Under the pieces are notes generated by a model, which saw only the letters and a program-made list of their open reading frames with translations, was not told where the DNA came from and did no database searches. Shown one piece after another: positions 1 to 5,091 of a stretch of 5,091 nucleotides of DNA. The DNA is from Desulfuromonadaceae bacterium. Its GTDB lineage: Bacteria; Desulfobacterota; Desulfuromonadia; Desulfuromonadales; Geopsychrobacteraceae. A program made the position numbers and the translations under genes. Positions within the stretch are counted from its first letter, which is position 1. Every line of letters starts with the position of its first letter. The stretch covers positions 1 through 5,091 of the forward strand of contig WTCI01000325.1 in assembly GCA_013138655.1 (NCBI GenBank), read 5' to 3'.

Positions 1-518
1 GGTTGCTTTCCAAACTGGTTGGGGTTGTCGATGAGATCGGTGCCGCCAACAATATGCAGGTTCTGGCCGGTGTCGAGCTGACCCATGTCCCTCCTCGGTT
101 GATCGCCGCAGCGGCGAAGTCGGCGCGCGACCATGGCGCTGAGTTGATCGTCGTTCACGGTGAAACCATCGTTGAGCCGGTGATGGAGGGAACCAACCGG
201 GCCGCCATCGAAGCGAGCGTCGATATCCTTTCGCATCCGGGACTGATCAGTGCCGAAGATGTGCAGTTGGCCGCCGAGAAGGGGGTCTGCCTGGAAATTA
301 CCACCCGTAAGGGGCACTCGTTGACCAATGGTCATGTCGTCAATCTGGCGTTGCAGTACGGGGCCAAGCTGGTCATCGACAACGATGCGCACGCGCCTGG
401 CGATCTGGTTTCGCCGGAGATGTCACGGATGGTTGCCCTGGGGGCCGGAATGACGGAGGAACAGATCCGGCAGGCGCGGAAAAACTCGGAAGAACTGGTC
501 AAGAAAGCAAAGGGCTGA
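1..518 (+). CDS. PHP-domain phosphoesterase, histidinol-phosphatase-like (5' partial)
   Basis: The reading frame is open from the window edge (first full codon at base 3) to a TGA at 516-518, giving 171 visible residues. PHP proteins are metal-dependent phosphoesterases with a TIM-like barrel, and their ligands can be followed here: Glu25 and His28 in GVELTH, His52 in VVHGET, His78 in ILSHPG, and Asp128 and His130 in DNDAHAPGD. The N-terminal strand that normally carries the first H-x-H metal ligands is missing, so the gene starts upstream. I estimate that about 40-60 residues are lost, from the usual size of small PHP proteins. The TTG at base 3 is probably an internal Leu codon and not a start. 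The substrate is unknown; 'histidinol phosphatase' is a family label, and no his-operon genes are visible. It is probably a soluble cytoplasmic enzyme. A palindrome 25 bases downstream may act as its terminator. The family call is firm, the precise activity is not. Confidence 0.85.
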   Translation, partial: LLSKLVGVVDEIGAANNMQVLAGVELTHVPPRLIAAAAKSARDHGAELIVVHGETIVEPVMEGTNRAAIEASVDILSHPGLISAEDVQLAAEKGVCLEITTRKGHSLTNGHVVNLALQYGAKLVIDNDAHAPGDLVSPEMSRMVALGAGMTEEQIRQARKNSEELVKKAKG

Positions 519-542
519 AACCGTTGAATCTCTAAAAATATC

Positions 543-567
543 GGGGACAGAAGTTACTTCTGTCCCC
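543..567. repeat. 25-bp palindrome, GGGGACAGAAGT arms (REP-like)
   Basis: Two perfect 12-base complementary arms, GGGGACAGAAGT (543-554) and ACTTCTGTCCCC (556-567), flank a single T at 555. It lies between the PHP gene and the peptidase gene. In RNA it would fold into a long hairpin whose innermost pairs open to form the loop, followed by the U-rich stretch TTTCAATTT (568-576), so it could also work as an intrinsic terminator for the PHP gene. From general knowledge, palindromes with a GGGGACAG core are scattered between genes in Geobacter-like and other proteobacterial genomes, often linked to REP-associated Y1 transposases (TnpA_REP/RAYT). No such transposase is in this window. Only one copy is present here, so its repeat status is inferred. 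Confidence 0.65.
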
Positions 568-582
568 TTTCAATTTGCCGAT

Positions 583-586
583 GAGG
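583..586 (+). promoter_or_regulatory. Ribosome binding site of the M42 peptidase
   Basis: GAGG at 583-586 is the only Shine-Dalgarno-like match before the peptidase. It ends 2 bases before the ATG at 589 and 5 bases before the ATG at 592, so it favours the second Met codon. It sits only 15 bases after the palindrome at 543-567, so a folded hairpin would lie close to the initiating ribosome. Confidence 0.55.
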
Positions 587-591
587 AAATG

Positions 592-1656
592 ATGAACAAA
601 AAAGACTTTGCATTTCTCAAGGAGTTGGTCGAAACACCAAGCCCCTCCGGTTATGAACAACCGGCCCAGCGGGTTATCCGTGCCCAGCTCACAGCGCATG
701 CGGACGAACTGAGTACCGATGTCATGGGCAACCTGATTGCCCGGCTTAAGGGGCAGGGCGGACCGAAACTGATGCTGGCCGGTCACTGTGATGAAATCGG
801 CTTCATGGTGCAGTTTGTCGATGATAATGGATTTATCTTTTTCGGGGCCATCGGCGGGGTTGACCCGCACTTGTCGCCGGGGCAGCGGGTGCGCATCCAT
901 TCAGCGGGGGAAGAGATTAACGGTGTCATCGGCAAAAAGGCGATCCACCTGATCGAACCGAAGGATCGCGATACGGTGATCAAACTGAAGAAGCAGTTTA
1001 TTGATATCGGTTGCAGCAGCCGCGAAGAGGTGGAGAAACTGGTGCAGATCGGCGATCCGGTGACCTTTGCCGTCGGGGTGGAACGGTTGCAGGGGGATCG
1101 CGTTACCTCGCGGGCTTTTGATGACAAGATGGGAGCTTTTATTGTCACCGAAGTGCTGAAAAAAGTGAAGCAGCAGGGGGGCGCCGACGCAGAACTGTAT
1201 GCGGTGTCGACGGTCCAGGAGGAGGTCGGTCTGCGTGGTGGATCAACCAGTAGTTACGGAGTGAATCCTCATGTCGGGATCGTTGTCGAGGTCACTCATG
1301 CCACCGATTACCCCGATGCCGAGCTGCAGGGGATCGGTCGAGTTGAGGTCGGCAAGGGGCCGGTGATCGCCCGTGGCGCCAATATCAATCCGGTGCTCTT
1401 CGAGCTGCTGGTCAAAACGGCCGCAGAGGAGAAAATCCCGATCCAGATCATCGGTGTGCCGCGTGCAACCGGCACCGATGCCAACGTGATGCAGCTGTCG
1501 CGCGGCGGTGTGGCGACGGCGTTACTGGGGATTCCGTTGCGCTACATGCACACCCCGGTCGAGGTCCTGTCGCTGGTTGACCTTGACAATGCCATCTTGC
1601 TGTTAACTGCTGTGGTTAAGCGGATTGACAAGGAACATTCCTTTATCCCGCAGTAA
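592..1656 (+). CDS. M42 family metallopeptidase (glutamyl aminopeptidase / TET-like)
   Basis: A complete 354-residue protein of normal length for M42 aminopeptidases. These are cytoplasmic two-metal enzymes, usually forming tetrahedral dodecamers, that trim peptides from the N-terminus. Counting from the Met at 592, the active-site signatures are His65 and Asp67 in AGHCDEIG, bridging Asp177 in RAFDDKMG, catalytic Glu210 and ligand Glu211 in VQEEVGLRGG, and His320 in YMHTPVE. The spacing matches that of the archaeal TET enzymes. At the position of the fourth ligand (family DVTHATD, normally Asp) this protein has Glu233 in VEVTHATDYPD, a conservative change. The insert at about residues 70-165 corresponds to the PDZ-like dimerisation domain. 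An adjacent ATG at 589 would add one Met, but the spacing to GAGG favours 592. The hairpin at 1661-1679 follows the TAA stop. Substrate preference (Glu/Asp, Leu or Lys) cannot be read from sequence. Some relatives are annotated as endoglucanase M or FrvX, and peptidase is the better call. Confidence 0.93.
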   Translation: MNKKDFAFLKELVETPSPSGYEQPAQRVIRAQLTAHADELSTDVMGNLIARLKGQGGPKLMLAGHCDEIGFMVQFVDDNGFIFFGAIGGVDPHLSPGQRVRIHSAGEEINGVIGKKAIHLIEPKDRDTVIKLKKQFIDIGCSSREEVEKLVQIGDPVTFAVGVERLQGDRVTSRAFDDKMGAFIVTEVLKKVKQQGGADAELYAVSTVQEEVGLRGGSTSSYGVNPHVGIVVEVTHATDYPDAELQGIGRVEVGKGPVIARGANINPVLFELLVKTAAEEKIPIQIIGVPRATGTDANVMQLSRGGVATALLGIPLRYMHTPVEVLSLVDLDNAILLLTAVVKRIDKEHSFIPQ

Positions 1657-1660
1657 GTAT

Positions 1661-1679
1661 CCCCCGGCAAAGCCGGGGG
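1661..1679. terminator. Hairpin between convergent genes, probable shared terminator
   Basis: A perfect 8-bp stem, CCCCCGGC (1661-1668) and GCCGGGGG (1672-1679), with an AAA loop starts 4 bases after the peptidase stop codon. The following plus-strand bases (GGCTGTTGT) contain only a weak U-tract. On the minus strand the hairpin lies about 70 bases past the phosphorylase stop and also lacks a T-run. The stem is very stable and sits between two converging genes, so a termination or mRNA 3'-end protection role is likely, possibly for both directions. The rest of the gap, 1680-1749, shows nothing else. Confidence 0.7.
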
Positions 1680-1749
1680 GGCTGTTGTACTAAGCCTCCC
1701 TGAAATATAGTTGCTCCTTTTGCGGCTTCTCCCTTCTCAACCCGGCGGG

Positions 1750-3891
1750 CTAACCTTTCTCCAATCCCCGCAGGGCCTTCGTATAAAATTTTTCGACATA
1801 CTCCTTGACCATCCTTCGGGCGGAGAACCTTGGCGCGTTGCTCTTAATGGTGTCTTTCATCACCCGGGTCCAGCCGGTAGGGACGCCGTGGCCCGAAACC
1901 CGGTAGTAAAGGGGAATGATTTCTCTTTCCAAGAGCTCATAGAGTGCCTCGGCATCCTTTCGGTCACGGTCCCCGTCGTTTTCTCCGCCACCGAAGGACC
2001 AGCCGTTTTTGCCGTTGTAGCCCTCCAGCCACCAACCGTCGCCGATGCTCAACTGGGGGACGCCGTTCAGCGCCGCCTTCATACCGCTGGTGCCGCTGGC
2101 CTCCATGGGGGGGATCGGGGTGTTGAGCCAGACATCCACGCCATGCACCAGGTACTGGGCCAGTTGCTCCCCGTAGTCCTCCACGAAGGCGATCCGGCCG
2201 CCGAATTCGGGGTCCCGGGCGGCATTGAAGACCTCCTGCAGGATATGCTTCCCGGGCATGTCCGCAGGGTGGACCTTGCCGGCGAAAACGATCTGCACCG
2301 GATGCCAGGGGTCGTTGAGGATTTTTTTCAGGCGCTCCCGGTCATGAAGGATCAGGTTGGCCCGCTTGTAGGCGACGAAGCGGCGGGCAAAACCGATGGT
2401 CAGGACCGTGGGGTCGAGCATGGCGCCTTCGGCCAGGATGATGGACGGACTGATGTGGTCTTCGATCCAGCGTTTCCGGGTCCGTTCGCGGATCACGTTG
2501 ACCAACTTGTTTTTCAGCCAGAAATGGGTCCTCCAGAGTTCCTCATCGGGGATATCCTCGACCATCTCCCAGATGGACGGGTCGTCATGGTTCGCCAGCC
2601 AGTCGGGCCCGAGATATTTATTGAACAGGAGCATCATTTTGGGTTCCAGCCATTTGGGGACATGGATGCCGTTGGTGATGTGGCCGATGGGGACCTTCTC
2701 TTTCGACAGCTCCGGCCAGAGCCCGTGCCACATGGCCCGGGTCACCTCGCCGTGCCGTTGACTCACGGCATTGCGGCAAGCCGCCAGTTTCAGGGCCAGG
2801 ACGGTCATGTTGAATCCCGCTTCCGGCGCCTGCGGATTGATGCCCAGTTGCAAGAAGGCCTCCCGGTCCAGACCCAGGCTCGGCCAATAGGTGGCAAAGT
2901 ATTTTTCCATCAGGGGGAAGGAAAAGACGTCGTGCCCCGCCGGGACCGGCGTGTGGGTGGTGAAAACCGAGGTATTTTTGACCTCCCGGGCCGCCTCCTC
3001 CCAGCTCATGCCGGCCGCAACCCGTTCCCTGATCCGTTCCAGCAGGACAAAGGCGGGATTCCCCTCGTTGAGGTGCAGAACCGCATGTTCGATCCCCAGT
3101 TTGTCCAGCACGTGGTAGCCGCCGATGCCGAGTACAATCTCCTGGCGCAGCCGCTGTTCGACGTCCCCCAGATAGAGACGGGCGGAGATTGTCCGGTTCC
3201 AGGGATTGTTCAGCTCGATATCGGTATCCATCAGGTAGAGACTGACCCGTCCCACGACGACCTTCCATACCGCCACATGGACGTCCGGTTCGATGAGCGG
3301 CACCCGGATGACCAACTGCTCCCCGGATTCGTCCAGTACCCTGGTGATTGCCGTCGCATCGCGCTCCAGGATTTCATCGGAGCCTTCCTGCCAGCCGTCC
3401 TCCCTGATCTTTTGGTGGACGTACCCTTCGGGGTACATGAAGCCGACCGCCACCACAGGGACGCCGAGGTCACTGCATTCCTGCAGGTGATCGCCGGCAA
3501 GAAAGCCGAGGCCGCCGGCGTAAAACGGCAGGGAATGCTGCAACCCGTATTCCGCTGAAAAGTAGGCAATGGGCTGTGAATCGGGGTCGGAAATATTTTC
3601 CCGGAACCATTCACCGCGAGTGCCCACGTAATGCCGGAAGCGAGCCAGTACGGCATCGTAATGGCGCAGATATTCGGGGTCGTTTGCCGCTGCTTCGAGA
3701 ATTTCCTTCGGAAGCTCCTTGAGCATTTTAACCGGGTTGTGGATGCTCTCCTTCCACAGCTGCCGGTCCAGCATCTTGAAGAGCATCCGCGCTTCCGGAT
3801 GCCAGCTCCACCAGAGGTTGAAGGCCAGCTCATCCAGGCCGGCAAGACGTTCGGGGAGATCAGGAAATGTTTTTGGGGTGGCGTCTTTCAT
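1750..3891 (-). CDS. glgP: Alpha-glucan (glycogen/maltodextrin) phosphorylase, GT35, short form
   Basis: A complete 713-residue enzyme of the bacterial alpha-glucan phosphorylase subfamily (the TIGR02094 type). It cleaves alpha-1,4-glucan ends with phosphate to release glucose-1-phosphate in the cytoplasm. An N-terminal DUF3417-type region (about residues 8-100) includes ELAFNLWWSWHPEAR. The catalytic core follows with YFSAEYGL (110-117), GGLGFLAGDHL (126-136), HLNEGNPAF (273-281), TTHTPVPAGHD (311-321), GHITNGIH (403-410) and FARRFVAYKR (501-510). The PLP-binding Lys605 lies in EASGTSGMK. All the key motifs are intact. The protein ends about 108 residues after the PLP lysine, whereas many members run to 820-860 residues, so this is a short form without the extra C-terminal region. 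GGGAG at 3900-3904, 8 bases before the ATG, supports the start. It lies 60 bases downstream of the CBS gene on the same strand. No glgA, glgB or glgC is visible. Specificity for glycogen versus maltodextrin is unresolved. Confidence 0.95.
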   Translation of the reverse strand: MKDATPKTFPDLPERLAGLDELAFNLWWSWHPEARMLFKMLDRQLWKESIHNPVKMLKELPKEILEAAANDPEYLRHYDAVLARFRHYVGTRGEWFRENISDPDSQPIAYFSAEYGLQHSLPFYAGGLGFLAGDHLQECSDLGVPVVAVGFMYPEGYVHQKIREDGWQEGSDEILERDATAITRVLDESGEQLVIRVPLIEPDVHVAVWKVVVGRVSLYLMDTDIELNNPWNRTISARLYLGDVEQRLRQEIVLGIGGYHVLDKLGIEHAVLHLNEGNPAFVLLERIRERVAAGMSWEEAAREVKNTSVFTTHTPVPAGHDVFSFPLMEKYFATYWPSLGLDREAFLQLGINPQAPEAGFNMTVLALKLAACRNAVSQRHGEVTRAMWHGLWPELSKEKVPIGHITNGIHVPKWLEPKMMLLFNKYLGPDWLANHDDPSIWEMVEDIPDEELWRTHFWLKNKLVNVIRERTRKRWIEDHISPSIILAEGAMLDPTVLTIGFARRFVAYKRANLILHDRERLKKILNDPWHPVQIVFAGKVHPADMPGKHILQEVFNAARDPEFGGRIAFVEDYGEQLAQYLVHGVDVWLNTPIPPMEASGTSGMKAALNGVPQLSIGDGWWLEGYNGKNGWSFGGGENDGDRDRKDAEALYELLEREIIPLYYRVSGHGVPTGWTRVMKDTIKSNAPRFSARRMVKEYVEKFYTKALRGLEKG

Positions 3892-3899
3892 ATGGTTTG

Positions 3900-3904
3900 C
3901 TCCC
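3900..3904 (-). promoter_or_regulatory. Ribosome binding site of glgP
   Basis: On the minus strand GGGAG lies 8 bases before the ATG at 3891-3889, which is good Shine-Dalgarno spacing. I see no convincing -35/-10 pair in the 60-base gap up to the CBS gene, so transcription from upstream is plausible. Confidence 0.6.
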
Positions 3905-3951
3905 TATCTGTCGCACCGCTTGCCGGCAAAGTTTGAAGTCTTTCGAGATAC

Positions 3952-4476
3952 TCAGGATGGATTTTCTCCGTAATCCGCTTCTTTCGTCTTGACTCGTCCC
4001 CGTGCGGGATAATCATGTTCGGTCGCGTTGAAGAGAAACCTCAACAGATCGACGATGGTGATATCTGCAAACACTCTTTTTTCTCTATCCAGAACGGGGA
4101 TCTCTTTCACGTTCGCCCCGAGCATTCTCCTCAGCACGCTCCCCACTTCTTCCTCTTCGGTGGCAACCACAGTGTTTTTTTGCATGATGTCCTTGGCGGT
4201 TTCGGCGGTGATCATGTCGATGAGAAGCCTGGGGTGAATTTGTGGCTCATGGCTGGGAGAGAAGACATGCCGCGCCAGCATCCCCAGGGAAATGGTGCCC
4301 GAGAGTCTGCCCTCGTCGTCTACCACGTAAACAAGCCGGCTGTGTTCGAAGCTGGTCATGGCGTCGACGACTTCTTTGATGGTCGCTTTTTCAGGGATGA
4401 GCGGAAGCCTTCTCTCCTTGAGAAGGGGAACCAACTCGCTGACCCTGGAGCTGTTTAATATTTTTTCAACGTCCAT
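3952..4476 (-). CDS. Stand-alone tandem CBS-domain protein
   Basis: A 174-residue soluble protein made almost entirely of a CBS pair (Bateman module). CBS1 covers about residues 22-71, with VVDDEGRLSGTISLGMLARH. CBS2 covers about 93-149, with AKDIMQKNTVVATEEEEVGSVLRRM followed by KEIPVLDREKRVFADITIVDLLRFLF. Such modules commonly bind AMP, ATP or other adenosyl ligands and regulate a partner protein. The tail (about 150-174) is charged and probably flexible. The frame is open up to an ATG at 4578, but the ATG at 4476 is preferred. It has a purine-rich Shine-Dalgarno stretch (AGGGAAGGA, 4480-4488) directly upstream, the conserved domain begins after it, and the longer start would overlap the antiporter and add a low-complexity N-terminus. 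The gene lies between an antiporter and glgP on the same strand. A role in sensing for the antiporter is a contextual guess. No catalytic domain is present. Confidence 0.88.
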   Translation of the reverse strand: MDVEKILNSSRVSELVPLLKERRLPLIPEKATIKEVVDAMTSFEHSRLVYVVDDEGRLSGTISLGMLARHVFSPSHEPQIHPRLLIDMITAETAKDIMQKNTVVATEEEEVGSVLRRMLGANVKEIPVLDREKRVFADITIVDLLRFLFNATEHDYPARGRVKTKEADYGENPS

Positions 4477-4479
4477 GTT

Positions 4480-4488
4480 TCCTTCCCT
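4480..4488 (-). promoter_or_regulatory. Ribosome binding site deciding the CBS protein start
   Basis: On the minus strand AGGGAAGGA lies just before the ATG at 4476-4474. Its GGG (4485-4487) is 8 bases from the start codon and its AAGGA is 3 bases away. This supports the 174-residue start over the upstream in-frame ATG at 4578. Confidence 0.6.
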
Positions 4489-4507
4489 TTCACTCGACCT
4501 GCGCAAT

Positions 4508-4541
4508 AAAAAAAACGCCTGACTCTGCCGGTTAGGTGCGC
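4508..4541 (-). terminator. Weak hairpin with T8 tract after the antiporter stop
   Basis: On the minus strand the antiporter stop TAA (4534-4532) lies inside an imperfect stem, CCTAAC pairing with GTCAGG (one A-C mismatch) around the loop CGGCAGA. CG and then eight T residues (4515-4508) follow. The uninterrupted T-run directly after a stem is the usual mark of an intrinsic terminator, but the stem is short and mismatched. At most it would partially separate the antiporter from the CBS and glgP genes. Confidence 0.4.
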
Positions 4542-5091
4542 GTTGCTTCACCGGCCCTGAAGAGCGCGAAACGAACAAAAAACGGAGTCAGCAGCTCATT
4601 GATGATGACCGACCCCAGCACCGCGTTGACCATCACCTCCGCCTGATAGGTAGGCCCGAATACCTCCTTGGCCGCCAGCACCAGGCCCACGGTGACGCCG
4701 GCCTTAGGCAAGAGAGCAAAACCCAGGTACTTTCGGACGACCTGTGGCGCTTGAGAGATTCGGGCTCCGAGTCGGCTCCCCAGCAACTTGCCGACAAACC
4801 GCCCAAGAATGATGAGCAGGGTTAGGCCGCCCACCGTGTCAATCATCCGAAAATCAAAGTGAGCCCCGGCCAGGGTGAAAAACATGCCGAATATCGGCTC
4901 TTCGATATTTTCCACCACCGCGAAAAAGGTCGTCATGGTGTGCTACGAAGTTGGTCACCACAAACCCCAACATCATATTGGCAAGTAATGGAGAGACCTT
5001 CAGACTGATCGCCAGACCCCCGACCAGAAAAATGGTACCGACCATCACCCCGAACATCGCCTTCTTACGGGGAATAAAACGGATCAGCTTG
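4532..5091 (-). pseudogene. CPA2-type cation/proton antiporter, C-terminal part, frameshifted and 5' partial
   Basis: The gene enters from the right edge (open frame from 5091, through an internal Met at 5057) and ends at TAA 4534-4532. The upstream frame encodes KLIRFIPRKKAMFGVMVG, a membrane helix, then SPLLANMMLGFVVTNFVAHHDDLF, but then loses homology and stops at TGA 4856-4854. The downstream frame resumes as AVVENIEEPIFGMFFTLAG and runs through RFVGKLLGSRLGARI, LGFALLPKAGVTVGLVLAA and VNAVLGSVIINELLTPFF. About six hydrophobic segments are visible across both parts, typical of the C-terminal half of a CPA2 (KefB/NapA-like) sodium or potassium/proton exchanger in the inner membrane. The frames join seamlessly if one base is removed from the five-base run at 4923-4927 (T5 on the coding strand), giving HHDDLFAVVENIEEPIFG. 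This may be a sequencing error, a recent mutation or, less likely, recoding. The ion specificity is unknown. The N-terminal helices lie outside the window. Confidence 0.85.

Noticed and set aside
532..1148. Minus-strand open frames opposite the start of the M42 gene
   Set aside because: They overlap well-supported peptidase coding sequence, one of them runs through the palindrome, and they show no recognisable motifs.
1711..3558. A 615-codon open frame on the plus strand, antisense to glgP
   Set aside because: It lies almost wholly opposite a clearly conserved phosphorylase. Its translation is a low-diversity, Gly/Pro/Asp/His/Val-rich sequence with no recognisable domain. It is a GC-rich codon-usage shadow.
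3920..3929. TTGCCGGCAA, a perfect 10-base palindrome in the gap upstream of glgP, considered as an operator
   Set aside because: It is short, single-copy, GC-rich and has no flanking symmetry or promoter elements. A chance occurrence is likely.
3892..3951. A glgP promoter, with TTGCCG as -35 and GATAGG as -10
   Set aside because: The spacer is only about 15 bases and both hexamers match consensus poorly.
4477..4578. N-terminal extension of the CBS protein from the upstream ATG at 4578
   Set aside because: It would overlap the end of the antiporter gene, it translates the hairpin/T8 and Shine-Dalgarno regions, and it adds no domain sequence. The ATG at 4476 has a good ribosome binding site.
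1..5091. A hidden defence system, CRISPR array, mobile element or new RNA
   Set aside because: Nearly all of the sequence is explained by five recognisable housekeeping-type genes. The gaps are under 100 bases, and no tandem repeats, integrase or transposase genes or large structured RNAs could be seen.

Overview
The window looks like ordinary chromosomal DNA from a Gram-negative anaerobe of the Desulfuromonadales/Geobacterales type (formerly Deltaproteobacteria). This is inferred from the gene repertoire, the fairly GC-rich coding, and a GGGGACAG-type palindrome of the kind I associate with those genomes. No single marker gene fixes the taxonomy. There is no rRNA, tRNA, CRISPR array, insertion sequence or phage gene, and I found no convincing novel system.

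Layout, left to right. (1) Bases 1-518, plus strand: the C-terminal part of a PHP-domain phosphoesterase of the histidinol-phosphatase-like type, cut off by the window edge. (2) Bases 519-591: a short gap with a near-perfect 25-bp palindrome. (3) Bases 592-1656, plus strand: a complete M42-family metallo-aminopeptidase. (4) Bases 1657-1749: a convergent gap with a strong GC hairpin that probably ends transcription from one or both sides. (5) Bases 1750-3891, minus strand: a complete short-form alpha-glucan (glycogen/maltodextrin) phosphorylase. (6) Bases 3952-4476, minus strand: a small stand-alone protein with two CBS domains. (7) Bases 4532-5091, minus strand: the C-terminal half of a CPA2-type cation/proton antiporter. 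It is split by a one-base frameshift in a homopolymer run and truncated by the window edge.

The three minus-strand genes run in the order antiporter, CBS protein, phosphorylase, with gaps of about 55-60 bases, so they may be co-transcribed. A weak hairpin with a T8 tract follows the antiporter stop and may partly separate it from the rest. The CBS protein is a candidate nucleotide-sensing partner of the antiporter. The phosphorylase releases glucose-1-phosphate from storage glucan. The plus-strand genes are housekeeping genes for phosphoester hydrolysis and peptide turnover. The points most worth checking are the antiporter frameshift, the palindrome just ahead of the peptidase start, and a Glu at a usually Asp metal-ligand position in the peptidase.
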